From positions 1 through 47,206 of the forward strand of contig CAMEBF010000016.1 of the NCBI GenBank assembly GCA_945912145.1: DNA of 47,206 nt. Reading direction: 5' to 3'. Source of the DNA: an uncultured Clostridia bacterium. GTDB taxonomy: Bacteria > Bacillota > Clostridia > Oscillospirales > Acutalibacteraceae. Below are positions 8,247 through 15,746 of the stretch, piece by piece. The position numbers were made by a program, and so were the translations under genes. The notes under the pieces were generated by a model. It was not told the origin of the DNA. It saw only the letters and a program-made list of their open reading frames with translations, and searched no databases. Position 1 is the first letter of the stretch. Each line of letters opens with the position of its first letter.

Positions 8247-8272
8247 AGAACCCCCGGTTGCCCGAGGGTTCT
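8247..8272 (+). terminator. Probable terminator after spoIID
   Basis: AGAACCC (8247-8253) pairs with GGGTTCT (8266-8272). The T-tract is weak (CAGTTTAT), so termination may be partial. It also lies at the end of the convergent gene at 8292. Confidence 0.55.
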
Positions 8273-8291
8273 CAGTTTATCATGATTCAAA

Positions 8292-9017
8292 TTAAAAATG
8301 ACTTGCCTGCGCATATGCTGCAAGGATAGAAACAATGCTGTCATACTGCTTCTTGCCGGCAACGATCTCAATTTTCTTTCCGTTTGTCAGATTGAATATT
8401 ACGTCCTGTTCGACACCGATATTCTTGAATTTCGTTGAGGCAATCTGATCAAACGGTATTGCGCAAAATATCTTAGGGAAGAAAAATATCTTATTGCTTG
8501 CGAGAAGAGAATTGTCATCAGAGTATGTATAGAACGTCTCGTTAACAGAGAGGAACTCATTCAACATGACATCATCAAACTTCAATTTCTTCCGGCAAGC
8601 CCAATAAGGCGTTGCATAAATGCCCAGCATCATCGCGAAAATCACCACCGGAATGAAGTAAGGAAGAGTCGCTACAATAAATGTTAAGAAATAATGATCG
8701 GTCCCGGAGACACCTATGCCAAGGCCTGTGAAGAACATGAATACAGCATAAATAACAATGAACAAAACAATTCCGGAACACTGCTTTTTTCTTGCCTTAA
8801 AACCTTCAATATAGGTCTTCTTAGAAACGCTGTCGAATATCATGAGGAAGATGCCTGCAAAAACATTGACGATAATCGGCAGCAATATCCCCAAAAAATA
8901 TCCGAATGTTGCAGCTGCTGAACCACGATCCCTCGCAAAAGAACCGTTGGCAACAGAGCCAATCAAAATCAATGCTGATTCTGCAAATAACAGTCCGCCA
9001 AGTAATTTTTTAACCAT
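8292..9017 (-). CDS. Membrane protein with PH-like C-terminal domain
   Basis: Family not identified. The 241-residue product has about four hydrophobic segments (residues about 5-25, 38-62, 83-105, 110-135). A C-terminal soluble domain of about 90 residues contains strand-rich sequence such as IPFDQIASTKFKN and DVIFNLTNGKKIEI ending in an alpha helix, which resembles bacterial PH-like domains. The gene is noticeably more AT-rich than its neighbours and uses more AAA/AAT codons, hinting at separate origin. GGAGGT lies just upstream of ATG 9017. It occupies the position downstream of sigE where sigG is usually found. Confidence 0.65.
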   Translation of the reverse strand: MVKKLLGGLLFAESALILIGSVANGSFARDRGSAAATFGYFLGILLPIIVNVFAGIFLMIFDSVSKKTYIEGFKARKKQCSGIVLFIVIYAVFMFFTGLGIGVSGTDHYFLTFIVATLPYFIPVVIFAMMLGIYATPYWACRKKLKFDDVMLNEFLSVNETFYTYSDDNSLLASNKIFFFPKIFCAIPFDQIASTKFKNIGVEQDVIFNLTNGKKIEIVAGKKQYDSIVSILAAYAQASHF

Positions 9018-9171
9018 ATATGGACCTCCGGTTTTTCAGATATTTTAATAATTGTAATACTTTTTCCTTTATATGTCAAGTAAATTATTAAAATTCAAAC
9101 CGTTTCATTGCGTTATAATGATTTTTCGGAAATATATTAAGATTGATTGAATATTTTTAAATTAATTTACA

Positions 9172-9897
9172 TTATATCAGCATTTCCATTTCCTTTTTCA
9201 ACCGGGAGATGATCCGTTTTTCCAGACGGGAAATATAGCTTTGCGAGATGCCAAGCATATCGGCGACCTCCTTCTGCGTGTGCTCCTCTTGTCCGTCGAT
9301 GCCGAAACGCATATTGATGATGAGCTTTTCGCGGTCGCTCAGCTTGTCGATCACAGCCCGCAGCAGCCGCTTTTCGTCCTCACATTCAATATCGTCGCCC
9401 ACGCTGTTCCCGTCGCCGGCCAGCACGTCGGACAGCAGCAGCTCGTTGCCGTCGTGATCGATATTCAGCGGCTCGTCAAACGAAACTTCCGTCTTGCGGT
9501 TGCCGGTCTTGCGCAGATACATCAGAATTTCGTTTTCGATGCAGCGGCTCGCATACGTCGCCAGTTTGATATTGCGTTCCGGGCAGAACGTATTGACGGC
9601 CTTGATCAGACCGATTGTGCCGATGGAAATGAGATCCTCGATCCCGACGCCGGTATTCTCAAATTTCTTGGCGATATAGACGACCAGACGCAGGTTGTGC
9701 GTTATGAGCAGCTCGCGGGCTGAGTCGTCGCCGGCAAGAATCCGCTGCAAGCACTCTTCCTCCTCCTTTTTTTTCAGCGGCGGCGGAAGCGTCTGCGGCC
9801 CGTTTATGTAGAAAATTTCGGAACGGCTCCATCTGATGCGAAGCCGCAGGACAGCGTCTTTCAGACGCAAAACACCATTACGGAACGATACGCTCAT
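9172..9897 (-). CDS. sigE: Sporulation sigma factor SigE (pro-sigma-E)
   Basis: Mother-cell RNA polymerase sigma factor that switches on early sporulation genes after asymmetric division. The 241-residue protein has an N-terminal pro-region of roughly 28 residues, the conserved processing neighbourhood [13 protein letters not shown] (29-41), a region 2 containing [15 protein letters not shown] and [19 protein letters not shown], and a region 4 helix-turn-helix [23 protein letters not shown] chose ATG 9897 because AAAGGAG lies eight bases upstream; the frame opens further to 9924. The start overlaps the 3' end of spoIIGA by 20 bases, implying translational coupling with its own processing protease. 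Confidence 0.96.
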   Translation of the reverse strand: MSVSFRNGVLRLKDAVLRLRIRWSRSEIFYINGPQTLPPPLKKKEEEECLQRILAGDDSARELLITHNLRLVVYIAKKFENTGVGIEDLISIGTIGLIKAVNTFCPERNIKLATYASRCIENEILMYLRKTGNRKTEVSFDEPLNIDHDGNELLLSDVLAGDGNSVGDDIECEDEKRLLRAVIDKLSDREKLIINMRFGIDGQEEHTQKEVADMLGISQSYISRLEKRIISRLKKEMEMLI

Positions 9898-10753
9898 GTT
9901 CTTTTCTCCTTTCGGGATCGGCAAGCATTTCCGGAGGGATCACCGCCTGCGGCATGGCGCCGTCGCTCACCGCGATTTCGGCATTTTTCAGACGATAACG
10001 TTTTTTTCCGTCGGAGAGCTCTACTTCGTCAGCACGGAAGCACGGCAACAACCCCGACGACCCGACGGCGGTATACGGGATCAACCGCACCTTTTCGCAT
10101 TGTTCCGTCTTTCCTTCGAGCCAGAGCGCGGTATTTTCGGGCAGCAGACTTCTGACAAAAGAGCGGTCGGCGACAATGACACTCTCGCCGGTAAACGGAT
10201 CGGTCAGGGAGTGTCCGGTGTCCAGAAGCGCCTGACCGCGGACGGTTTTGCCGTTTCGCGTGACCGAGATTTCGAGAAGTGTATTTTCAGCGGTCTTATG
10301 ACCGGTGAACTTTCCGAGAATCGCCGTGACAGCGTAGCAAAGAACGGACGCCGCGATCAGAGAGAAGAATGAAAAATTCACATAAACCGCGCCGTTTCGC
10401 ACCTGAACGGCGGAAACACCCGGCAATGCGCTGAAACCGAGCATGATGCCGGCGAACAGAAAGCTGACCGCGAAGAAATACCCGGTTTCCCGCAGAATGG
10501 CGCGCAGACTCTTCGGGTTGTACACGGCAACCACAATAATGAGCGAAAACAGCAGTTTTGTCAGGAGCGAGAGCAAAAGCCCCAGCTCCGGTGCTAAAAT
10601 CATCAGCGATGACGCGCCGCCGAGAACAGCACCGAGCACGAACCTGCCGGGAGACGGCGAGAGCTTCATCATGCGGGACGCCGCCGACAGCAACAGAAAG
10701 GTGATCATCATATTCAGAAAAATCAACACATCAAGATAAATAACCGGCTTCAT
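9878..10753 (-). CDS. spoIIGA: SpoIIGA, sigma-E processing peptidase
   Basis: Membrane-embedded aspartic protease that cleaves the pro-region from SigE in the mother cell. The 291-residue sequence has about five N-terminal membrane segments (residues 1-145) and a C-terminal protease domain with catalytic Asp178 in [12 protein letters not shown], matching the retropepsin-like DTG motif of the family. It ends in the conserved-type region around [15 protein letters not shown]. The start is ATG 10753 behind GGGAGGGCG; the upstream open frame to 10885 runs into repeat DNA and is ignored. It precedes and overlaps sigE, the standard order. The third gene of the usual trio, sigG, is not here. Confidence 0.93.
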   Translation of the reverse strand: MKPVIYLDVLIFLNMMITFLLLSAASRMMKLSPSPGRFVLGAVLGGASSLMILAPELGLLLSLLTKLLFSLIIVVAVYNPKSLRAILRETGYFFAVSFLFAGIMLGFSALPGVSAVQVRNGAVYVNFSFFSLIAASVLCYAVTAILGKFTGHKTAENTLLEISVTRNGKTVRGQALLDTGHSLTDPFTGESVIVADRSFVRSLLPENTALWLEGKTEQCEKVRLIPYTAVGSSGLLPCFRADEVELSDGKKRYRLKNAEIAVSDGAMPQAVIPPEMLADPERRKEHERIVP

Positions 10754-10846
10754 GACACGCCCTCCCCGTTTCGTCCTGCTTTCATTATAGGACGGGAAGG
10801 ACGCAAAAAATGTCAGAAGCAAGAGGACAGGGAAAAAAATATAGCA

Positions 10847-11040
10847 CCGCGTTGCGACGCTGTGAAGTTTGTCCCTGCGGGACAAGTGAAGCAGCCCTGC
10901 GGGCTATGAAGTTTCGGCTACGCCGAAGTGATGTTTTTGCCTTGCGGCAAAAGATTCGGAAGCGCTTCGCGCTTGATTTTATAATCAAAAGGCGAAGCCT
11001 TTTCCGCCATTGCACTTTGCACTTTGAACTTTGCACTTTG
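10847..11040 (+). repeat. Hairpin-array repeat element
   Basis: A 194-bp non-coding element between spoIIGA and mnmA. It opens with CCGCGTTGCGAC (10847-10858), also found at the outer end of the 18-kb element. Then come four short triloop or tetraloop hairpins, TTGTCCC/GGGACAA, AGCCC/GGGCT, TTCGGC/GCCGAA and TTTTGCC/GGCAAAA, joined by linkers of the form GTGAAG, ATGAAGT and GTGATGT. It ends with the family core: CGGAA, AAGCGC-TTC-GCGCTT, GATTTTATAATC, AAAAGGC-GAA-GCCTTTT, CCG and an arm of 7-bp words (TTTGCAC, TTTGAAC). The terminator of mnmA begins immediately beyond. Open frames crossing it are artefacts of the palindromes. Nothing else is seen between 10754 and 11082. Confidence 0.9.
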
Positions 11041-11046
11041 AAAAAA

Positions 11047-11070
11047 AACCGCCGGGCATCTCCGACGGTT
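11047..11070 (-). terminator. Rho-independent terminator of mnmA
   Basis: Minus-strand stem AACCGTCGG/CCGGCGGTT (one G-T pair, 11047-11055 with 11062-11070) is followed by eight T residues. It abuts the repeat element. Confidence 0.85.
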
Positions 11071-11082
11071 GCGCTATGTTGT

Positions 11083-12174
11083 TTATAAGACGCTTACTAT
11101 CGTTCCTCCGCCGATAACATTTTCGCCGTCGTAGAGAACGGCGGCCTGTCCGACGGTGGGGGCGCGCTGCGGCTCTTCAAAATGAATCCGGACGCTGCCG
11201 TCCGGCAACACGGTCGCTTCGGCTGCCGCTTCTTTCGCGTGATACCGGGTGCGGACGCTGACAGCAATCGGTTTTTCGGGCTTTTCCTCAATCCAGTTGA
11301 AATCCGTTACGATCAGCCCGCTTCGGTAAAGCTCTTTCCCGGTTGTCAGAACGACGCGGTTTCGGGCGGTATCTTTTTCACAGACATACATCGGCGCAGG
11401 GAGCGCAAGTCCCAATCCTTTGCGCTGACCGACCGTATAATGAATCAATCCCTTATGATGTCCGAGCACGTTTCCGTCGGGATCGACGAAATCACCGGCG
11501 GGATAGTCCTTTCCCGTCCTCATGCGGATAAAATCCGCATAGTCGCCGTTCTGCACAAAACAGATGTCCTGACTGTCGGGCTTTTCGGCGTTATAAAAGC
11601 CGTACCGTTCGGCGATCGCACGGACTTCCTCTTTATCCGCAAATTCACCCAGCGGAAACTGCGTCGCCGCCAACTGCTCCTGTGTTAAAAAATAGAGAAC
11701 ATAGCTCTGGTCTTTTTTGGCGTTGACCGCTTTTTGGAGGCGGTACCGACCGCTGTTTTCATCATAAGCAATCCTTGCGTAATGCCCCGTGACCAGCGTA
11801 TCGCAGCCAAGCAGCTTTGCACGCCGGTAGAGCTTGTCGAATTTCAGATAGCGGTTACAGTCGATACAGGGATTCGGCGTGCCGCCGTTTTCATAGACCG
11901 ACACGAATTTATCCATCACCTTTTCGGCAAATTCATCGGCAAAATTGAAAACGTAATACTTCATGCCGAGCCGGTGCGCCACGCTCCGGGCGTCCTCCAC
12001 GTCCGACAGCGAACAGCAGGAATGCTCACGCGGGACGCCGATATCGCCGTTATCGTACAGCTTCATCGTCACGCCGATGGCGTCATAGCCTTTTTCTTTC
12101 ATCAGCGCCGCGGCGACGGAGGAATCAACACCGCCGCTCATTGCCACAAGCGCTGTTTTCCGTTCATCCGCCAT
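11083..12174 (-). CDS. mnmA: tRNA-specific 2-thiouridylase MnmA
   Basis: Installs the 2-thio group on U34 of tRNAs for Lys, Glu and Gln, using sulfur from a cysteine desulfurase. The 363-residue enzyme shows the ATP pyrophosphatase P-loop SGGVDSS (13-19), the catalytic pair Cys103 (NPCIDC) and Cys205 (QDICF), and the conserved GHYARI and KKDQSYVLYFL motifs; the C-terminal beta domain ends VLYDGENVIGGGTI. Its first 11 bases overlap the end of nadA, so translation is probably coupled. A strong terminator follows. Length matches the family (about 360). Confidence 0.96.
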   Translation of the reverse strand: MADERKTALVAMSGGVDSSVAAALMKEKGYDAIGVTMKLYDNGDIGVPREHSCCSLSDVEDARSVAHRLGMKYYVFNFADEFAEKVMDKFVSVYENGGTPNPCIDCNRYLKFDKLYRRAKLLGCDTLVTGHYARIAYDENSGRYRLQKAVNAKKDQSYVLYFLTQEQLAATQFPLGEFADKEEVRAIAERYGFYNAEKPDSQDICFVQNGDYADFIRMRTGKDYPAGDFVDPDGNVLGHHKGLIHYTVGQRKGLGLALPAPMYVCEKDTARNRVVLTTGKELYRSGLIVTDFNWIEEKPEKPIAVSVRTRYHAKEAAAEATVLPDGSVRIHFEEPQRAPTVGQAAVLYDGENVIGGGTIVSVL

Positions 12175-13081
12175 ATTCGATCATTTTGTCGATGCACTTT
12201 TTGGCTTTCAGGCGAATGTCTTCGGGCAGCGTAATTTCTTCGCCGCCTGTTCCCTCACAGCTATCCAGCACGTCGCGCAGCGTCGTGATTTTCATATTGT
12301 GACAGACAAGGTCTTTGCAGAGCGGATAGAATTTTTTTTCGGGACATTCGTATTGCAGATGCTCGACGATGCTGTTTTCCGTGCCGATGATAAATTCTTC
12401 GGCGTCGCTCTTTTTCGCATACTGCATGATGCCGCTTGTCGAACCGACATAATCCGCGTCCTCAACAACGACCGGCAGGCATTCGGGATGCGCCAGGAAC
12501 AGAGCGTCCGGATGACGCTCTTTTTCGCGTTTCACATCTTTCAGCGTTGCGCGGACGTGCGTCGGACAACCGCCGTGCACGAGCATGATGTTTTTCTCCG
12601 GCAGTCTCTTTTTGATATACGAGCCGAGATTGATATCGGGGATAAAAATGATGTCCTTTTCGGGCATAGCAGAAATGATTTTTTCCGCCGACGAGGACGT
12701 GACGCAGACGTCGCAGACCGTTTTGAGCGCCGCCGTCGTGTTGATGTACGCCACAACCTTGTAGCCCGGATTCATTTCTGTGAGCTGTTCGATCAGCTCC
12801 TTATCCATCTGCTCCGCCATGGGGCAGCCGGCGTCCGTGTTCGCGAGCAGCACCGTTTTTTCGGGAGACAGGATTTTGACCGTCTCCGCCATGAACCGCA
12901 CGCCGCACATGATCACGGTTTTATTGGGGACGCGCTGCGCCTGTTTCGCCAGCGCGTAGGAATCCCCGATAAAGTCGGCGATCTCTGTGATCTCCCGACG
13001 CTGGTAGGAATGCGCCAGAATACAGATATCCTTTTCTTTTTTGAGCGAACGGATCGCGTCCTGCATTTCTAAAATCGTCAT
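12164..13081 (-). CDS. nadA: Quinolinate synthase NadA
   Basis: Makes quinolinate from iminoaspartate and dihydroxyacetone phosphate in de novo NAD synthesis. The 305-residue protein carries the three expected [4Fe-4S] ligands: Cys86 (DAGCPMAE), Cys172 (HGGCPTH) and Cys260 (LVCHNMK), and the substrate-site motifs AHSYQ, YINTTA and GTENSI. A TAGGAG site precedes ATG 13081. nadB and nadC, usually adjacent, are absent from this window; instead nadA overlaps mnmA by 11 bases. The oxygen-sensitive cluster fits an anaerobe. Confidence 0.95.
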   Translation of the reverse strand: MTILEMQDAIRSLKKEKDICILAHSYQRREITEIADFIGDSYALAKQAQRVPNKTVIMCGVRFMAETVKILSPEKTVLLANTDAGCPMAEQMDKELIEQLTEMNPGYKVVAYINTTAALKTVCDVCVTSSSAEKIISAMPEKDIIFIPDINLGSYIKKRLPEKNIMLVHGGCPTHVRATLKDVKREKERHPDALFLAHPECLPVVVEDADYVGSTSGIMQYAKKSDAEEFIIGTENSIVEHLQYECPEKKFYPLCKDLVCHNMKITTLRDVLDSCEGTGGEEITLPEDIRLKAKKCIDKMIEYGG

Positions 13082-13196
13082 AAAATTCTCCTATCAAAAA
13101 AAATCTTCGCAAAAACGACGCAATCCCACAAAGCCGGAAAGCTCTGCGGTCTGCGTTGTTAGTATTTGCCGAATACGGCTCTTTATGAAATGGAGA

Positions 13197-14123
13197 TTAA
13201 GAAAAGAGCGGTGTAGAAAGATACCGGTCGCCAGTATCGGGGAGCAGAACGACAATCGTCTTGCCCTTGTTTTCGGGACGCTTTGCAAGTTCAGTTGCCG
13301 CCCAGACAGCCGCGCCGGAGGAAATACCCACGAGCACGCCCTCACTTCTGGCGATTGCACGGCCGGTTTCAAACGCGTCCTCATTCTCGACGGTGATGAT
13401 CTCATCATAGATACCCGTATCCAGTGTATCGGGTACAAATCCTGCGCCGATGCCCTGAATCTTATGCGCGCCGGGAGTCCCCTTGGAGAGAACGGGAGAA
13501 CCGGCAGGCTCGACCGCGACGACCTTGACATCGGGATTCTGCAATTTCAGGTATTCGCCGACGCCGGTAATCGTGCCGCCTGTGCCGACGCCTGCAACAA
13601 AGATGTCAACCTTTCCGTCCGTATCGTTCCAGATTTCGGGTCCCGTCGTCGCCTTGTGCGCTTCAGGGTTCGCGGGATTGTTGAACTGACCGGGAATAAA
13701 GGAATCGGGGATGCTTTCCGCGAGCTCGTTGGCTTTGGCAATCGCGCCCTTCATGCCCTTGGCCCCCTCGGTCAGAACCAACTCCGCTCCATAGGCTTTC
13801 ATCAGATTGCGTCTTTCAACGGACATGGTTTCGGGCATTGTGATAATGATTTTATAGCCCTTTGCGGCAGCAATGGCGGCAAGACCGATGCCGGTGTTAC
13901 CGCTCGTCGGCTCGATCAACGTGGAGCCGGGTTTGAGCTTGCCGCTCTTTTCGGCGTCCTCGATCATGGCTTTCGCGATTCTGTCCTTGACGGAACCGGC
14001 GGGATTGAAGTATTCGAGCTTTGCAAGAATCGTCGCGTCGGGCGCATATTCCTTGCTGTAATTGGCAATTTCAAGAAGAGGCGTGCCGCCCACTAAATCG
14101 GTCATGGTTTTATAAACTTTCAT
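13197..14123 (-). CDS. cysK: O-acetylserine sulfhydrylase (cysteine synthase A)
   Basis: PLP enzyme that makes cysteine from O-acetylserine and sulfide. The 308-residue chain has the PLP lysine Lys46 in [11 protein letters not shown], the substrate loop PTSGNTG, the glycine-rich phosphate loop [10 protein letters not shown], and a C-terminus ending [14 protein letters not shown] that is usual for CysK. ATG 14123 is preferred (AAAGGAG ten bases upstream) over an in-frame TTG three codons earlier. It is transcribed from its own strong promoter with a flanking inverted repeat that may bind a sulfur-responsive repressor. No serine acetyltransferase gene is adjacent. Confidence 0.96.
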   Translation of the reverse strand: MKVYKTMTDLVGGTPLLEIANYSKEYAPDATILAKLEYFNPAGSVKDRIAKAMIEDAEKSGKLKPGSTLIEPTSGNTGIGLAAIAAAKGYKIIITMPETMSVERRNLMKAYGAELVLTEGAKGMKGAIAKANELAESIPDSFIPGQFNNPANPEAHKATTGPEIWNDTDGKVDIFVAGVGTGGTITGVGEYLKLQNPDVKVVAVEPAGSPVLSKGTPGAHKIQGIGAGFVPDTLDTGIYDEIITVENEDAFETGRAIARSEGVLVGISSGAAVWAATELAKRPENKGKTIVVLLPDTGDRYLSTPLFS

Positions 14124-14223
14124 CAGAAACAAACTCCTTTTTCAATATAAATTCAGTATGGGATGAGGAATCAAGGCAAAACGCAACATCGTTTGTAACG
14201 GGTGATCACAGAAATCACATACC

Positions 14224-14279
14224 TTTCCTATTTGTTTAATGGGATTATAACATAGAAAGCCTACTTTGTCAATAGGAAA
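14224..14279 (-). promoter_or_regulatory. cysK: cysK promoter enclosed by a 9-bp inverted repeat (candidate operator)
   Basis: On the minus strand TTGACA (14267-14272), a 17-bp spacer and TATAAT (14244-14249) form a full consensus promoter. TTTCCTATT (14224-14232) and its exact inverse AATAGGAAA (14271-14279) bracket it, the latter overlapping the -35. A partial palindrome CCTA/TAGG also overlaps the -35. This geometry suggests repression by a dimeric regulator, possibly an Rrf2/CymR-type cysteine regulator, which is inference. Confidence 0.7.
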
Positions 14280-14297
14280 TTAGGAAAAAGATAAAAT

Positions 14298-14355
14298 AAT
14301 TTACAATATACAATTTACAATGTACAATTTCGGAAGCGCTTCGCGCTTGGATTAT
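14298..14355 (+). repeat. Truncated copy of the modular hairpin repeat
   Basis: An arm of 7-bp words of the form NNTACAA (four copies, about 14298-14328) runs directly into TTTCGGAAG, the hairpin AAGCGC-TTC-GCGCTT and GGATTATA, the core start of the family seen at 64-204. The second half is missing. The arm words differ from the KCAAAGT type used elsewhere. Confidence 0.75.
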
Positions 14356-14375
14356 AGTTCTGCCTATGAGAATTT

Positions 14376-14475
14376 CAACTTTTTCAAGGGACTTTTTGAG
14401 AAAACTGCAACTTTTTCAAGGGACTTTTTTAAGAAACCGACAACTTTTTCAAACGACTTTTTTTACAAACGGCAA
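14376..14475. repeat. Three direct repeats of about 32-33 bp
   Basis: Units beginning CAACTTTTTCAA start at 14376, 14408 and 14441, each with a GACTTTTT segment following. The spacing is 32 then 33 bases, so a reading frame would not stay in register across all units. A 60-codon open frame (14320-14502) crosses them, but it starts inside repeat DNA and I do not call it a gene. The 435-bp gap 14124-14558 otherwise holds only the cysK promoter, the truncated repeat and a terminator. Confidence 0.7.
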
Positions 14476-14510
14476 TTTTTCCTGATTGCGGCATCCGCAT
14501 AACGATAGAA

Positions 14511-14543
14511 AAAGACGCAGCTCCGTGCGGAAACTGCGCCTTT
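14511..14543 (-). terminator. Terminator of the dehydrogenase gene
   Basis: AAAGACGCAG (14511-14520) pairs with CTGCGCCTTT (14534-14543) with one mismatch and A/T runs on both sides, so it could work in both directions. On the minus strand it ends the gene at 14559. Confidence 0.75.
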
Positions 14544-14558
14544 TGATTACTGTTTGAT

Positions 14559-15725
14559 TTAGCTTCCGAATGTGCTTGACATATCCGCTTCGACGGACTC
14601 CGTGACGTTCTTTTTCGCCTTGGAGGTCGCGCGCCGTTTGTTCAGCTCGGCGAGATAGAGATCCTCGTCCAGCGGCAGCTCGACCGTTTCGCCGAGCCAG
14701 GAGGACAGGTAAGCCGCGTTGGCGATCGTCAGACCGTTGATGCCCTCTGCGCCGTCGGCGACCAGCGGTGTGCCGTGCAGAATATGCGATGCAAACGCGT
14801 TCGTCACGCCTGCGTGCTGCTCGTTCATGCCGTCTGTCTCCACATCGACCATATGGCTCTCCATGCGCTTGAATGCGCCGTTCGAATGATAGGTATAATG
14901 GGAAATGTTATCCGTCAGCTCCTCCACGGTGATCTCACTCGCGGAGCAGACAATCTTCGCTTTGTCAAGCGTGATCTCCAAACGGTTATCACCGGGACAG
15001 TCACCGGTGGTCGTGATGAACACGCCGGTCGCGCCGTTGGGATATTCGGCATAGATCGTGACGTCGTCCTCGACCTCGATATCGTGCCACAGGCCGTTAT
15101 GACAGAAAGCACGGATACGGGAGGGCATACCGCAGATCCACTGCCACAGGTCAAGGTTGTGAGGCGCCTGATTCATCAGTACGCCGCCGCCTTCGCCGTC
15201 CCAGGTCGCGCGCCATCCGCCGGAATTATAGTATTCCTGTGTACGGAACCAGTCGGTGATGATCCAGTTCACGCGGCGGATCTCACCGTAAACGCCGCTC
15301 GAAACCAGCTCTTTCGCCTTGCGGTATACGCAGTTCGTGCGCTGATTGAACATGATCGCGTAGGTCTTATCCTGCGTTTTGACAAATTCAATCAGCTCGC
15401 GCACATCCTTGGTGTAAACGCCTGCAGGCTTTTCGGACAGCACGTGAATGCCGAGTTTAAGAGCTTGCGTGGCAAGAGGCGGATGCAGATAGTGCGGCGT
15501 CGCGATAATGACGGCGTCGAGCAGCCCGCTTGCGAACAAATCATCCGTGCTCAGGAATGTCGCAACGCCGGGCACCTGCTCTTTGGCGTAGTCAAGGCGA
15601 TCCTGCTTGATGTCGCAGACGGCGACAAGCTCCATCTCTTTGATCTTGCCGTCCGTATACATTTTAATATGAGACGAACCCATATTACCGATACCGATAA
15701 TACCGTACCGAAGTTTTTCAGCCAT
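14559..15725 (-). CDS. Gfo/Idh/MocA-family oxidoreductase
   Basis: A 388-residue NAD(P)-dependent dehydrogenase of the sugar/inositol type. The N-terminal Rossmann fold begins RYGIIGIGNMGSSHI (GxGxxG), followed by IIATPHYLHPP and the hallmark LSEKPAG. The C-terminal half has the substrate-domain motif GGGVLMNQAPHNLDLWQW, with a His of the family's catalytic region. ATG 15725 is chosen since AAAGGAG is eight bases upstream; ATG 15731 would sit only two bases from it. The gene starts 21 bases after thrS with no terminator between, so it may be read from the T-box promoter. The sugar substrate is unknown. Confidence 0.85.
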   Translation of the reverse strand: MAEKLRYGIIGIGNMGSSHIKMYTDGKIKEMELVAVCDIKQDRLDYAKEQVPGVATFLSTDDLFASGLLDAVIIATPHYLHPPLATQALKLGIHVLSEKPAGVYTKDVRELIEFVKTQDKTYAIMFNQRTNCVYRKAKELVSSGVYGEIRRVNWIITDWFRTQEYYNSGGWRATWDGEGGGVLMNQAPHNLDLWQWICGMPSRIRAFCHNGLWHDIEVEDDVTIYAEYPNGATGVFITTTGDCPGDNRLEITLDKAKIVCSASEITVEELTDNISHYTYHSNGAFKRMESHMVDVETDGMNEQHAGVTNAFASHILHGTPLVADGAEGINGLTIANAAYLSSWLGETVELPLDEDLYLAELNKRRATSKAKKNVTESVEADMSSTFGS

Positions 15726-15746
15726 AGTCATATCTCCTTTTATCTA

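Noticed and set aside
10847-11040. The hairpin string as a CRISPR array
   Set aside because: The linkers are about 6-7 bases and the variable parts are palindromes, unlike repeat-spacer architecture.
14320-14502. A 60-codon open frame in the 14.3-kb gap
   Set aside because: It begins in a truncated hairpin repeat, crosses direct repeats of uneven 32-33 base spacing and has no ribosome site.
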